Shown here in pieces: positions 33,702 through 44,900 of a stretch of 64,000 bases of DNA. The translations under genes were made by a program, and so were the position numbers. Source of the DNA: Mycobacterium sp. DL592 (GTDB lineage Bacteria; Actinomycetota; Actinomycetes; Mycobacteriales; Mycobacteriaceae); contig NZ_CP050192.1 in the NCBI RefSeq assembly GCF_011694515.1, forward strand, positions 1,251,063 through 1,315,062, written 5' to 3'. The notes beneath the pieces are model-generated. The model was not told the DNA's origin and made no database searches. It saw nothing but the letters and a program-made list of their open reading frames with translations. Positions within the stretch are counted from its first letter, which is position 1. The number at the start of each line of letters is the position of its first letter.

Positions 33702-35089
33702 ACGCCGCGGTCGGCCGCAGCACCGCACTGAACGCCAGGGCGATCACGCCGATGCCGACGCAGGTCCACAACGCCGCCTGGTACGTCGAGTCCGTGCCCG
33801 AGCCAACCATGGGCCCGGCCCAGGCGAATCCCAGGGAGAAGCCAATTCCGTAGGCGGCGTTGGCAATACCGGGAAGCGCACCGGGTTCCTCCTCGGAGGC
33901 CTGCAGCACCCCCAGTGAACTCAGCGGCGTCAGTGTCACCGCGAAGCAGGTGAACCCGAAGATCACCATCAGCGCCGCCACCGCGTACTTGTGGCCGGCG
34001 AACACCGCCATCAGCGCGACCAGCACGGTCGAGGCTGCCACCCCGGCCCGCAGTACCGTGACGAACCCGACGCGCACCGCCAGCCGGCCGATCAGCGGTG
34101 CGGTGAGCACTTGCACGATCGCACCCGGGGTGAGGAACAGCAGCGCCGTCGTCGTCGCATTGAGGCCGAATCCGGAGTCGGGATCCTCGGCCAAGCTGGG
34201 TATGACGAATCCGTTGATCACCATGAACGAGCCCATCACCAGCACGGTGACCACGAGCAACGGCCACGCTTCGCGCGTGCGCATGTAGGCGATCTCGACC
34301 ACGGGGTCGTCGGTGCGGCGCGTGGAGATCAGCAGTCCGACGAACGCGACGGCGGTGATCGCCAGCCATGCCAGGGCTGGGGTGGAGTTCCAGCCGTCGT
34401 GTCCGCCGTTGGGACAGGAACAGTGTGACGCCGCCGACTGTCATCGCGATCAGTGCCCCGCCGATCCAGTCCATCCGGCCTGACCTGCGGTCCTCGGACT
34501 GGTCGGTGGGTACGGCTCGCCACACCAGGGCGAGCGCAATGACGCCGACGACCAGGATCAGACCGAAGATGGACCGGTAGCCCCACACGTCGGTCATCAC
34601 TCCGCCGAGGAATGCGTCACCGCCGGCGACGCCGCCGTTGATCGACGCCATCACCCCGCAGCACAGGCCGAACGTCGTTCCGCTGACTCGCGCCCGCAGA
34701 ATCAGGAATGCCAACCCGTAGGTGATGTTCGCCGTGCCCTGCAGGAATCGCCCGACGATCACGATGGGCAGCGACGTGCTCAGGCACAGCACGGTGCCGA
34801 TGCACACCACGACGAGAATGCCGATCAGCACCCGCTTTCGGCCGATGTAGTCGCTCCAGCGGATTAATACCACGTTGGCGATCGCCCCGGCCAGATAGAA
34901 CGGTGTCGAGATGGCCGCGAACGCGCCGGGGCCCAGCGTCTCGTTGATGTCGCGGACCGCTGGGGCCAGCATGGTGGCGTTCAGCGAGAACGACATGACC
35001 GCGAAAACCAGTGCCGCGACGAGGAATGCGATCTGGCGAGGGGTCAGCGTATCGATCTCAGAGGTAGCCGGTGCGGGTTGGTGGCTCAC
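33649..35089 (-). pseudogene. MFS transporter interrupted by a one-base frameshift
   Basis: The N-terminal half (about 225 aa, from ATG 35089) encodes MSHQPAPATSEIDTLTPRQI and six to seven helices, with MFS motif A-like SDYIGRKRVLIG. The frame breaks at a GGG run at 34411-34413. Removing one base there joins LFLSN to GGHDGWNSTPALAWLAITAVAF, and the second half continues to the stop at 33649-33651. The rejoined protein would be about 480 aa, like drug-proton antiporters. Either a recent inactivating mutation or a sequencing error in a short homopolymer. Confidence 0.8.
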
Positions 35090-35149
35090 GGCTTGCTCTC
35101 CTCAGGCCAGGGGCACCCTCAGCCCGGCGGCTGGGGAGATCGTATGCGA

Positions 35150-35299
35150 TCAGCGGCGATTCCACGGTCTGAGCAGTGTCCGCCACATCTTGCGAAAGCC
35201 CTCGGGGAACACCACGTCCTCACCGCGCTCGGCTTCCAGGCGCGCTCTTTCGCGCTCCTCGAAGCTCTTGCGGCGGGCGTCGTCGTCGTCGGTGGCCAT
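35150..35299 (-). CDS. Small acidic-basic protein, 49 aa, unknown function
   Basis: ATG 35299 to TGA 35150 encodes 49 residues: an acidic start (MATDDDDARR), a charged helix (KSFEERERARLEAERGED) and an aromatic-basic end (MWRTLLRPWNRR). The codon choice is ordinary for this genome and the composition looks like a real amphipathic peptide. It sits between the P450 and MFS genes, in the same orientation as both. No Shine-Dalgarno is clear. No function known. Confidence 0.5.
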   Translation of the reverse strand: MATDDDDARRKSFEERERARLEAERGEDVVFPEGFRKMWRTLLRPWNRR

Positions 35300-35342
35300 C
35301 GTTTGTCACGCTAGCCGATGACGTGGTCGGTGGGTCGGGGAA

Positions 35343-36518
35343 TCACCAGGTGACGAGAAGCGGCACCAAGCCGTGCGACAGCGAGTGGAAACCGGTGCCC
35401 ATGACCGAGAGGTCACCAGCCAGTGCAAGGCGGGGAAACCTCGGAATCAATTGGGAGAAAACAATTTTCAGCTCCATTCGGGCCAGAGCCGCGCCGATGC
35501 AGTAGTGCGCGCCGTAGCCGAAGCCGACGTGGGCGGCCCCGGTCCGGAACAGATCGGCCCGGTAGGGGTCCGGGAAGGCGGCGGGGTCGTGGTTGGCCGA
35601 GCCGGGGTCGAGCAGGACCAGATCGCCGGCCCGGATGGTCACCGCGCCGACTTCGATGTCGTCGCGCGCGTAGCGGGGCACCCCGATCCCGCCGGGCATC
35701 CCGGCTCGCAACAGCTCCTCGACGGCCTTGGGGATCAGCCCCGGGGAGTCCAGCAGCAGCTGCCACTGGTCGCGATCGCTGAGCAGCAGCAGCGACTGCA
35801 GCCAGATCTGCATCACCGTGGTTTCGTGCCCGGCGAACAACAGCTGCATCCCCAGCGTGGCGACCTCGAGGTCGGACAGGTCCGGCTCGTCGCACAACCG
35901 GGAGATGACGTCGTCGCCCGGGTCGTTGCGCTTGGCCGCCACCAGCTCCATGCCGTAACCCAACAGTGAGACAAGGCCGTTCTCCGACACCGCGTCGTCG
36001 GGGGAGAAGGCGGCTTCTTCAACCCAGAGTCGGAAGCGGTCCCGGTCGGAATAGGGCACGCCGAGCAGATCGCAGATGACCAGCACGGGGAACGGCTGGG
36101 CCAGGCTGGTGAGCAGGTCGGCGGGCGGACCGTGACGTTCCATGTCGTCGAGCAGGGCGGCGCACTGCCGCTCGAGCTTGGGTTGCAGTTCCCGCATGTG
36201 CTTGGGGGAGAAGTGCGGCTGCAGCAGCTGCCGCATGCGGGCGTGGTCGGCGGGTTCGGTGTCGAAGTCGCCGATCGGTCCGCCGAAGAGCGCCGATGTC
36301 CGGCTGCGCGGCGCATTGGCGGGGTCGCGATGGGTGCGGCCAAGGCGGTCGTCGTCCATCAACCGGCGCACTTCGGCGTACCCGGTGACGAGCCAGGCCT
36401 CGTCGCCGACCACGGTCAGTACCTTGTGGATCGGACCGCGGGCCTGCAGAGCCTTCAGTTCCTCGGACGACCGCAGCGGATGGTCCTGGCGGAATGGCAG
36501 CTGTACGGATGCGGTCAT
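35343..36518 (-). CDS. Cytochrome P450
   Basis: A 391-aa soluble bacterial P450. It has the I-helix AGHETT, the K-helix EELLR and the haem loop FGYGAHYCIGAALARME with the cysteine ligand. The start MTASVQLPFRQDHPL at ATG 36518 is typical of short class I P450s. No ferredoxin gene is adjacent. Substrate unknown. The family within the P450 nomenclature cannot be assigned by eye. Confidence 0.92.
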   Translation of the reverse strand: MTASVQLPFRQDHPLRSSEELKALQARGPIHKVLTVVGDEAWLVTGYAEVRRLMDDDRLGRTHRDPANAPRSRTSALFGGPIGDFDTEPADHARMRQLLQPHFSPKHMRELQPKLERQCAALLDDMERHGPPADLLTSLAQPFPVLVICDLLGVPYSDRDRFRLWVEEAAFSPDDAVSENGLVSLLGYGMELVAAKRNDPGDDVISRLCDEPDLSDLEVATLGMQLLFAGHETTVMQIWLQSLLLLSDRDQWQLLLDSPGLIPKAVEELLRAGMPGGIGVPRYARDDIEVGAVTIRAGDLVLLDPGSANHDPAAFPDPYRADLFRTGAAHVGFGYGAHYCIGAALARMELKIVFSQLIPRFPRLALAGDLSVMGTGFHSLSHGLVPLLVTW

Positions 36519-36713
36519 GTGTGTCCTTCGGTGACGACGTCAGGGACCTGTGCTCGACGGTAGAACACGGACAAGACTTTTGGAACTGCCAGTCTCGTTT
36601 CGCTGGTGGCGGAGAAATCTGTCGGTCGCGTGATTTTCCGCCCTGAGAATTCGCTGTGATGCTTAACTGGCGCGCATCCAACACATCGCAAGGTTTTTCA
36701 TAGGGAAGGTCAC

Positions 36714-37082
36714 GTGCCGATGACGCCTGCACGCTGGTTCCGAAGTGCCGTCGTCGCCGCGGGCCTGATCACCGCCGTCCCACTGGCGCTGGCCGCAACG
36801 GCGGCAGCCGATCCGATTACCGACGCGCTTGCTACTACGCCATGTAGCTACGCACAGGTCACCGCCGCGCTCAAGGCGCAGGCGCCGTCGCTGAGTCTGC
36901 AGCTCGCCTACCGGCCGGATATGCAGGCCAACCTGCAGCAATTCCTGGCGCTGCCGGTGGATCAGCGCCAGCAGCAGATCGCCCAGCAGCAGTCGACGGT
37001 GGATCCCCAGACCGAGGCCATGCTCGCGGCGGTCGTCGGTCCAGCGGTCACCAAAGTCGCAAACACCTGTATGAACTACTGA
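36714..37082 (+). CDS. Exported haemophore-like protein (mycobacterial haem-binding family)
   Basis: A 122-aa protein with a signal peptide (FRSAVVAAGLITAVPLALAA, cleavage near AAADP). The mature part is helical, Gln/Ala-rich, with two cysteines (Cys44 and Cys119) that could form a disulfide. This layout matches the small mycobacterial haemophore family typified by Rv0203. GTG 36714 is used (AGGGAAGG upstream); ATG 36720 is equally possible. Divergent from the P450 gene and followed by a hairpin. Confidence 0.7.
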   Translation: MPMTPARWFRSAVVAAGLITAVPLALAATAAADPITDALATTPCSYAQVTAALKAQAPSLSLQLAYRPDMQANLQQFLALPVDQRQQQIAQQQSTVDPQTEAMLAAVVGPAVTKVANTCMNY

Positions 37083-37104
37083 CGCGCGCCACCGCGGCGG
37101 GGTC

Positions 37105-37127
37105 GGTGATTTCTTACGGAAATCACC
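37105..37127 (+). terminator. Hairpin downstream of the haemophore-like gene
   Basis: GGTGATTTC at 37105-37113 pairs with GAAATCACC at 37119-37127, loop TTACG. Flanking GTC/GAC could lengthen the stem with a bulge. A short CGTTTT follows at 37135-37141. It lies 22 bp after the stop. Confidence 0.65.
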
Positions 37128-37211
37128 CCGACATGCGTTTTCAGCAACACGTAAGTCTGGTTACGGGGTACCGTGATTCACAGGGTTACCGGCTGGTAAG
37201 GGGGGCCGGGA

Positions 37212-37226
37212 TAAGAACGTGTTCTA
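37212..37226. promoter_or_regulatory. Palindrome AAGAACGTGTTCTAA, possible TetR-type lipid regulator site
   Basis: AGAAC-GT-GTTCT is a dyad 43 bp upstream of the PfaD-like start. It fits the AACnnGTT core of the mycobacterial KstR operator, with one outer base differing. Regulation by KstR itself is only a guess. Confidence 0.35.
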
Positions 37227-37268
37227 AAACGGCCTCACGCTCACGTTAATTGGTTAAAGTGCGTCACC

Positions 37269-38879
37269 ATGCGTGCGTCCTTGGCTAACTCGCGTCCGGC
37301 GGATGCCGCGTCCACTTCTTTGCTCGATCGGCACGATGTCGCCGAGGCACTCGCCGCTATCCGCAGGCCAGTGGCCGTGGTCGGGTCAGCACACGGGCCC
37401 CGGGCCGTCGTGCTCGACGACTCGGGTTTGCTCACACCGGAGATCATGGGCCAGGACGTGCTGGCTGTCCTGCCGCCGATCTATCCCGAATGGCTCGGCG
37501 AGCGCAGCTTCACGGCCACCCACGGAGTCCGCTTCCCGTATGTGATCGGCGAGATGGCGCGCGGCATCGCCACCCCGCGGATGACCATCGAAGGCGTGCG
37601 GGCCGGGGTGATGGCCTTCTACGGCAGTGCCGGGCTGGACCTGCCGACCATCGAAGCGGGCGTGCGTGAGATCCAGGATGCGCTCGGACCCGATTCGGGC
37701 GGCTGGGGTGCGAACCTCATCCACAACCTGCACAACGATGCCGTGGAGATGGCCACGGTCGATCTGTTCCATCGGCTCGGAGTTCGCTACGTTTCAGCCT
37801 CGGCGTTCATGAGGCTCACCCCGGCAATCGTGTACTACGCGGTGAAGGGTCTTCGTCGCGGACCGGACGGACAGATCGTGCGCGCCGGCCACATCTTCGG
37901 CAAAGTGTCGCGCGACGAGGTGGCCCGGCAATTCCTCTCTCCTGCACCCGAAGCCATGCTCAGTGCCCTGGTGGCCCAGGGCCGCATCACCGCCGAGGAG
38001 GCACAGCTCGCCGCCGGCATCCCGATCGCTGAGGACATCACCGCCGAGGCGGACTCCGGCGGGCACACCGACAATCGTGCGCTGACGGTCTTGCTGCCCG
38101 GACTGATCGCGCTGCGCGACGAGATCGCCGCGGCTCACGGATATTCGGTGCTGCCCCGGGTGGGCGCGGCCGGAGGGCTGGGAACCCCGGCGTCGGTGGC
38201 GGCCGCGTTCGCCGCAGGCGCGGCCTACGTCCTGACCGGGTCGGTGAATCAGTCCGCGGTGGAAAGCGGTCTGGCCGCCGACGCGCGCAGCCTGCTCGCC
38301 CAGGCCGAGGCCACCGACGTGACAATGGCCCCGGCCTCGGACATGTTCGAGATGGGTGTGACGGTGCAGGTGCTCAAGCGCGGCACCATGTTCGCCCAGC
38401 GCGGCCAGCGGCTGTCGGACTTCTACCGTCGCTACGGCTCCTTCGAGGAAGCCCCCGCCGACGAGGTGCGCAACCTCGAGACCACCGTGCTCGGCCGTAC
38501 CGTCGACGACATCTGGCAGGAGACCGAGGCCTTCTTCTCCCGCAGCGACCCGGCGCAGGCCGAACGTGGTCGCACCGACCCCAAACACCGGATGGCTCTG
38601 GTCTTCCGCTGGTATCTGTTCATGGGTTCGCAGTGGGCCCGCGACGGCATCACCGAACGGCGTGCCGACTACCAGATCTGGTGCGGCCCGGCGATGGGTG
38701 GCTTCAACGAATGGGTGCGGGGCAGTTTCCTGGAACCGGTGCAGGCGCGCACTGTGCGTCAGATCGCGCTGAACCTGCTCGAGGGTGCCGCCACCGTCAC
38801 GCGTGCCGGCCAGTTGCGCACCGCCGGCATCCAGATGCCCCCGTCCGCCTTCGATTACCGTCCCCGCCCACTCGGATAA
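37269..38879 (+). CDS. pfaD: PfaD-like trans-acting enoylreductase of a PUFA-synthase-type system
   Basis: A 536-aa FMN TIM-barrel enoylreductase of the PfaD/FabK-like class. Landmarks are HGVRFPYVIGEMARGIATPRM, WGANLIHNLHNDAVEM, RYVSASAFM, the LPRVGAAGGLGTPASVAAAFAAGA phosphate-binding region and ASDMFEMGVTVQVLKRGTMF. In PUFA synthases it reduces the enoyl intermediate in trans. It is the first gene of a three-gene set with two megasynthases on the same strand; the next gene starts 42 bp later. The C-terminal WYLFMGSQWARDGITERRADYQIWCGP block is also typical (shown abbreviated). Confidence 0.9.
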   Translation: MRASLANSRPADAASTSLLDRHDVAEALAAIRRPVAVVGSAHGPRAVVLDDSGLLTPEIMGQDVLAVLPPIYPEWLGERSFTATHGVRFPYVIGEMARGIATPRMTIEGVRAGVMAFYGSAGLDLPTIEAGVREIQDALGPDSGGWGANLIHNLHNDAVEMATVDLFHRLGVRYVSASAFMRLTPAIVYYAVKGLRRGPDGQIVRAGHIFGKVSRDEVARQFLSPAPEAMLSALVAQGRITAEEAQLAAGIPIAEDITAEADSGGHTDNRALTVLLPGLIALRDEIAAAHGYSVLPRVGAAGGLGTPASVAAAFAAGAAYVLTGSVNQSAVESGLAADARSLLAQAEATDVTMAPASDMFEMGVTVQVLKRGTMFAQRGQRLSDFYRRYGSFEEAPADEVRNLETTVLGRTVDDIWQETEAFFSRSDPAQAERGRTDPKHRMALVFRWYLFMGSQWARDGITERRADYQIWCGPAMGGFNEWVRGSFLEPVQARTVRQIALNLLEGAATVTRAGQLRTAGIQMPPSAFDYRPRPLG

Positions 38880-38921
38880 CTCACTCACCCGTTTCGTCCA
38901 TCTCCTCGGATAAAAGGTGTC

Positions 38922-41900
38922 ATGACAGACCAGCAGCAGAACCCCGTCTCGATTCCCGTCGCCGTCGTAGGTATGACAGCCATCTATCCGGGAGAGCCGG
39001 GACTGGACGGTTTCTGGCGCACCATCACCGGTGGCCGCGACGCCATCGGGGACGTGCCGCCGTCCCACTGGCTGATCGACGACTACTACGACCCGGATCC
39101 CAAGGCCACCGACCGGACCTACTGCAAGCGCGGCGGGTTCATCGAGCCGGTGCAGTTCGATCCGGTGAAGTTCGGCTTGCCGCCCAACGCGCTGCCGTCC
39201 ACCGACTCCGCCCAGCTGCTGGCCCTCATCGCCGCGCGCAAGGTGCTCGACGAGGCCATGCGCTCCGGTGTGGAGGTCGACCTCGACCGCGTCGACATCG
39301 TTCTCGGCGTCGCCTCCACCACCGAACTCGTCGTCCAGATGGGCTCGCGGATGCAGCGCCCGATCTGGCGCAAGGCGCTGCTCGAGAACGGGCTGTCCGA
39401 AGCGGAGGCCGACGAGATCTGCGGCGACATCGCCGACTCCTACCCGTCCTGGCAGGAGAGCACCTTCCCCGGTCTGCTCGGCAACGTCGTCGCCGGCCGG
39501 GTCGCCAACCGGTTGGACCTCGGTGGCAGCAACTTCGTCGTCGACGCCGCCTGCGCCAGCTCGCTGTCCGCGCTGCAGGCCGCTCTGCACCGGCTGTATC
39601 TGCACGAGTCCGACCTGGTGCTGACCGGCGGAGTCGACGCGCTCAACGACGTGATGATGTACATGTGCTTCTCCAAGACGCCGGCGTTCTCGCCGACGGG
39701 TGACTGCCGGCCGTTCTCCGATGCCGCCGACGGCACCATCATCGGCGAGGGTGTGGGCATGCTGGCGCTCAAGCGTCTCAGCGACGCCGAGCGCGACGGC
39801 GACCATATCCACGCGGTGATCCGCGGTCTCGGCTCGTCCTCGGACGGCCGTGCCTCCAGCGTCTACGCCCCGCGCTCGGAAGGTCAGGCCAAGGCGCTGC
39901 GCCGCGCGTACGAGCGCGCCGGTTACGCCCCGGAGACCGTCGAGCTCCTCGAAGCCCACGGCACCGCCACCAAGGCCGGTGACGTCGCCGAGTTCGCTGG
40001 CCTCAAGCAGGTGTTCACCGACTCCTCGGCCCGGATCGCGCTGGGCTCGGTCAAGTCCCAGATCGGCCACACCAAAGCCGCCGCGGGTGCGGCTGGCCTC
40101 ATCAAAGCTATTCTGTCGCTGCAGCATTCGACGCTGCCCGGCACGCTGAAGGTGGACCGCCCGAACCCCGCGATGGGCTTGGAGGAAACCCCCTTCTACG
40201 TCAACGCGCAGACCCGCCCGTGGGTGCGACCCGGCGACCAGCCGCGCCGGGCGGCGGTCAGCTCGTTCGGCTTCGGCGGCTCCAACTTCCACGTGACGAT
40301 CGAGGAGTACACCGGCGAGCACCGGGCCAAGCGGCTGCGAGCCCTGCCCAGCGAACTGGTGGTGCTCAGCGCCGCCTCCGGGGCCGAGCTGGCCACGCGG
40401 GCCGCCGACATCGCGGCCGCCGCGCGGACCGGCGAGAGCCTGGCCCGCATCGCCTACGAATCTGCCCGCGACTTCGACGCCGCGCACAACGCCCGTGCCG
40501 GTCTGGTCGCCGCCGACGTGACGGCGCTGGCGGCGCTGGCCGACAAGCTGAACAAGGCGCTCGCCGACGGCACCGCCGCCACGCTCAAGGACGCCAACAT
40601 CTCGGTCGGATTCGGCCCCGCCCGCGAGGGCAAGACCGCCTTCCTGTTCCCGGGTCAGGGCAGCCAGTACGTCGGGATGGGGGCCGACCTCGCGCTGGCC
40701 TTCCCGGCCGCCGTCGCGGTGTGGGATTCCCTGGACGGCGACCTCGCCGATCTGCACCGCGTGGTGTTCCCCGAGCCGGCCTTCGATTCGGCCACCTCGG
40801 ATGCCCAGCGCGCCGAGCTGACCGCCATGCAGAACGCCCAGCCAGCGATCGCCACCACCAGCCTGGCCCAGCTCGCCCTGCTCGACGCGCTCGGGGTACG
40901 CGCCGAGGCGGCGGCCGGGCACAGCTTCGGCGAGGTCACCGCACTGGCGGCCGCGGGCGTCCTGCCCACGCAGCGCCTCGTCGACACCGCGCGCACCCGC
41001 GGGGTGCTGATGGCCGAGGCGGGCCAGGGTCAGGACGGCGCGATGCTGGCGGTGACCGCCAGCGCCGCCGATGTCCGGGCCCTGCTGGACAGCCAGCCGG
41101 AGGCGGCCGCTTCGCTGGTGATCGCTAACGACAACGCGCCCGGCCAGGTGGTGCTGGCCGGCCCGGCCGCCGATATCGCCTGGGCGGAATCCGCCGCGAA
41201 GGCGGCGGGCTGGACGTCGGTGCGGCTGCCGGTGGCGTCGGCGTTCCACTCGCCGATCGTGGCCGCGGCCTCCCAGCCGTTGACGGCTTACCTCCAGACG
41301 ATGGAGTTCGGCCAGGCGCAGTTCCCCGTCTACGCCAATGCGACCGCGCAGACCTACGCCGGTGGGGTCGCCGAGCAGCTCGGCGACCAGGTACGCCAGC
41401 CGGTGCGCTTCCGCGAAATGATCGAAGCGATGGCGCGCGACGGTGTCACCCGCTTCATCGAGGTCGGGCCGAGCCGGGTGCTGACCAAGCTGGTCGATCA
41501 GATCCTCGATGGCACACCGCATCTCGCGGTCGCACTCGATGACCCCAAGGCGGGTGGCCTGCGTGGCTGGCATCGCGGTCTGGCGGCGCTGGCCGCCGAC
41601 GGCGTGCGGCTGAACCTGGCCGCCCTCTACGACGACTACGACGAGCCGGCCAAGCATGTGCCGGCGCCCAAGCATGCGGTTCTGGTAGGAGGAGCCAACG
41701 TTGGAAAGCCTTATCCGCCTCTGGACGGCAAGGTCACGATCAAGCCGAAGCGCACTCGCGTGAGCGCGCCCCAGCCGAGCGTGCCGCAGCCGGTGGCCGC
41801 CACACCCGCGCCCGCCCCGGCCGCTGCCCACAACGGTGTACCGGCACCGACTCCTGCGGCAGCGGCGGTCCAGACGATGGCCGCCCCGCCTTCGGTGCCG

Positions 41901-44900
41901 CCGCGCAACGGTGCGCCCGAACCCGCACCGGCGGTGCAGACGGCACCGGCGCCCGCACCGGTTCTGCCGCGCACCGCGACGCCGACCCCAGCCGCCGCCC
42001 AGGCCCCGTTGTCCAGCGACGCCTGGAGCATCATCGACCGCATCCAGCAGGAGACCGCCCAGCAGCACGAGCGGTATCTCGGCGCGGTGGCCAACACCCA
42101 CAAGGCATTCCTGGAGATGTCGGCGCAGATGATGGCCGAGATCGTCGGCGAGCGCTCCGGCGGCCAGCAGGCACTGACGCCCGCACCCGTGGTCGTCCAC
42201 GCATCTGAGCAGGTGGTGCACACGGTGCACACCATCGCCGAGCCACCCGCCGCGGTCGCCGCGCCGGCGCCGGTGGTTGCGCCCGCTCCGGTGGCCGCGC
42301 CCGCTGCAGCCGCGCCCGCACCCGCACTCGCCCCCGCGGCACCGGCGCCGGCACCTGCGGCGCCAGCCCCGGCGGCACCGTCGGTGGACGCCGGTCAGGT
42401 CGTGCTGGCGATCGTCTCGGAGAAGACCGGTTATCCGGCCGACATGCTCGGGCTCGAGATGGAGATGGAGTCCGAGCTCGGGATCGATTCGATCAAGCAG
42501 GTCGAGATCCTGGCGGCGTTGCAGGCGAAGTTCCCTGGCGCTCCGGAGATTCCGGCTTCGGAGTTGTCGAACCTGCGGACCCTGCAGGATGTGGTGGATT
42601 CGGTCGCCGACTTCGCCTCGGCGGCTCCCGCTGCCGCTGCGCCCGCCGCGGTTGCCGCCCCGGCCGCCCCCGCGGTGGATGCCGGTGAAGTGGTGCTGGG
42701 CATCGTCTCGGAGAAGACGGGCTATCCGGCGGACATGCTGGGCCTGGACATGGAGATGGAGTCCGAGCTCGGGATCGATTCGATCAAGCAGGTCGAGATC
42801 CTGGCCGCACTGCAGGCGAAGTTCCCTGGCGCTCCCGAGATTCCGGCCTCGGAGTTGTCAAACCTGCGCACCTTGCAGGACGTCGTCGACTCGATCGCCG
42901 GCTTCGCCTCCGGTGGTGCAAGCGCCCCCACGGCGCCGGCCGCACCGGTCGCAGCCCCCGCCGCGGCCGCCCCGGTCTCCACCCAGGACGCCGGTGAGGT
43001 TGTGCTCGCGATCGTCTCGGAGAAGACGGGCTATCCCGCGGACATGCTGGGCCTGGACATGGAGATGGAGTCCGAGCTCGGCATCGATTCGATCAAGCAG
43101 GTCGAGATCCTGGCCGCACTGCAGGCCAAGTTCCCCGGCACACCTGAGATCCCGGCCTCCGAGCTGGCGAACCTGCGCACCTTGCAGGACGTCGTCGACT
43201 CGGTCTCCGGCGCGACGTCCGGTGGTGGCTCCGAACCCGATGCGCCCGTGCACCATTCGGCCCCGGCAACGGTGCCCGCGGGTGGCCTGGACTGCACTGA
43301 GGCGGCCATGCGGGAAGTCCCGCCGACCGGGTTCGCCATGGCGGGCCTGCGCGACGGCGAGGTCTTCATCACCCGGGAGAACGCGGCCTTCGCCGAGGAT
43401 CTCGAACGCGTGATGATCAGCCACGGCATCAAGGCCCGCTCTGTGGACGTCGTGCCGCACGAAGCGGCCGCGGTCATCAGCCTGGCGGCCCTCGGGCCCG
43501 TCGGCTCGCCGCAAGACTGCGTCGAGACGCACCTGCGGGCATTCCACGCCGCGCGCAGTGTCGCCAAGAGCTCCTCGCGCTCAAGGCTTTTCGTGACCAT
43601 CCAGTCCACCGGGGCGCGCTTCGCCGAAGCGGACACCCCGGTCGGTGTCGCCAGCATCGCCAAGACCGCGGCCTGGGAGTGGCCCAACGCCTCGGTGCGC
43701 GCCATCGACATCGAAACCCTGGACCCCGAACGCATCGTCGCCGAACTGCTCGCAGGCGGCAGCGGTGTGGAGGTCGCGCTGCGCAACGACGGCACCCGGC
43801 TGGTCGTCGTCGACGACGTCGACGCCGAGCCCACCGGCGAGACCATCAGCGTCCCCGCCGACGGCGTCGTGGTGGTCACCGGCGGTGCACGCGGTGTGAC
43901 CGCACAGTCCGCCCTGGCGTTGGCGGCACGGCACGGGCTGCGCCTGGCACTGCTGGGCCGCACCGCACTGCGGGAGGTCGCCGCCGACGAGCCGACGGGT
44001 ACCACCGCCACGGAGATCGCGACGGCGCTGGCCGCTGCGGCACGCTCCCGCGGCGAGGCGCTGAGCTTGCCGCAGGCCCGGGCCCAGGCCGAACGTCTAC
44101 TCGCCGAACGCGAAGTCCGCGCCACCCTGAGTGCCGCTGAGCGCCAAGGCACCCCGGCCAGGTACTTCGCCGCTGACATCAACGACACGGAGTCGCTGCG
44201 GACCGTCCTCGACGAGGTGCGCAGCACCGTCGGGCCGATCGTCGGCATCGTCCACGGTGCGGGCGTGCTGGCCGATCGGCGCCTGGAGGACCTCGACGAC
44301 GAGCAGTTCGTGCGGGTGTTCAACACCAAGGTGCTCGGGGCCGAGGCGCTGCTGGCGTCGACCGCGTCGGATGATTTGCGATTCATCTCGCTGTTCTCCT
44401 CCATCGCCGCCCGCGCCGGTAACCCCGGCCAGTGCGCCTACGCCGCGGCCAATGCGGTGTTGGAGTCGATCGCGGCACGCGAGGCGGCCCGTCGCGGTGA
44501 CGCGTGCGTGGTGCGTGCCTTCGGCTGGGGCCCGTGGGACGGCGGCATGGTCGACGCCACCCTCAAGAGCCGGTTCCTGGAATCCGGGGTCGGCGTGATC
44601 CCGATCGACGAGGGTGCGCACTTCTTCGCCGAGCACGCCCTGCGGCGCTCGCCGGCGACGGCGATCGTGGTGGCCGCCCCAGCAGAGGGACGTCTGCGTG
44701 CGGCCCGGCTGGACTGGGACGTGTCCACCGACAACCTGCCGGTGCTCGCCGACCATCAGGTCCGCGGCCGGGTCGTGGTTCCGGTGGTGATCGTGCTCGA
44801 CGCGATGTTGCGTGCGGTGCGTGGACTGGTGCCGGATGCCTCCCCGGTGATCCGCGACTTCCAGGTGCTCTCCGGTGTCACGTTCGCCGAATGCGAGCAG

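Noticed and set aside
36019..36732. Alternative minus-strand frame overlapping the P450 start
   Set aside because: Out of frame with the complete P450, Arg/Ala-rich shadow.
37794..42230. A 1478-codon open frame on the minus strand opposite pfaD and pfaA
   Set aside because: It is antisense to clear PfaD and PfaA coding sequence, has His/Arg/Gly-rich shadow composition and no domain. Long antisense frames are expected at this GC content.
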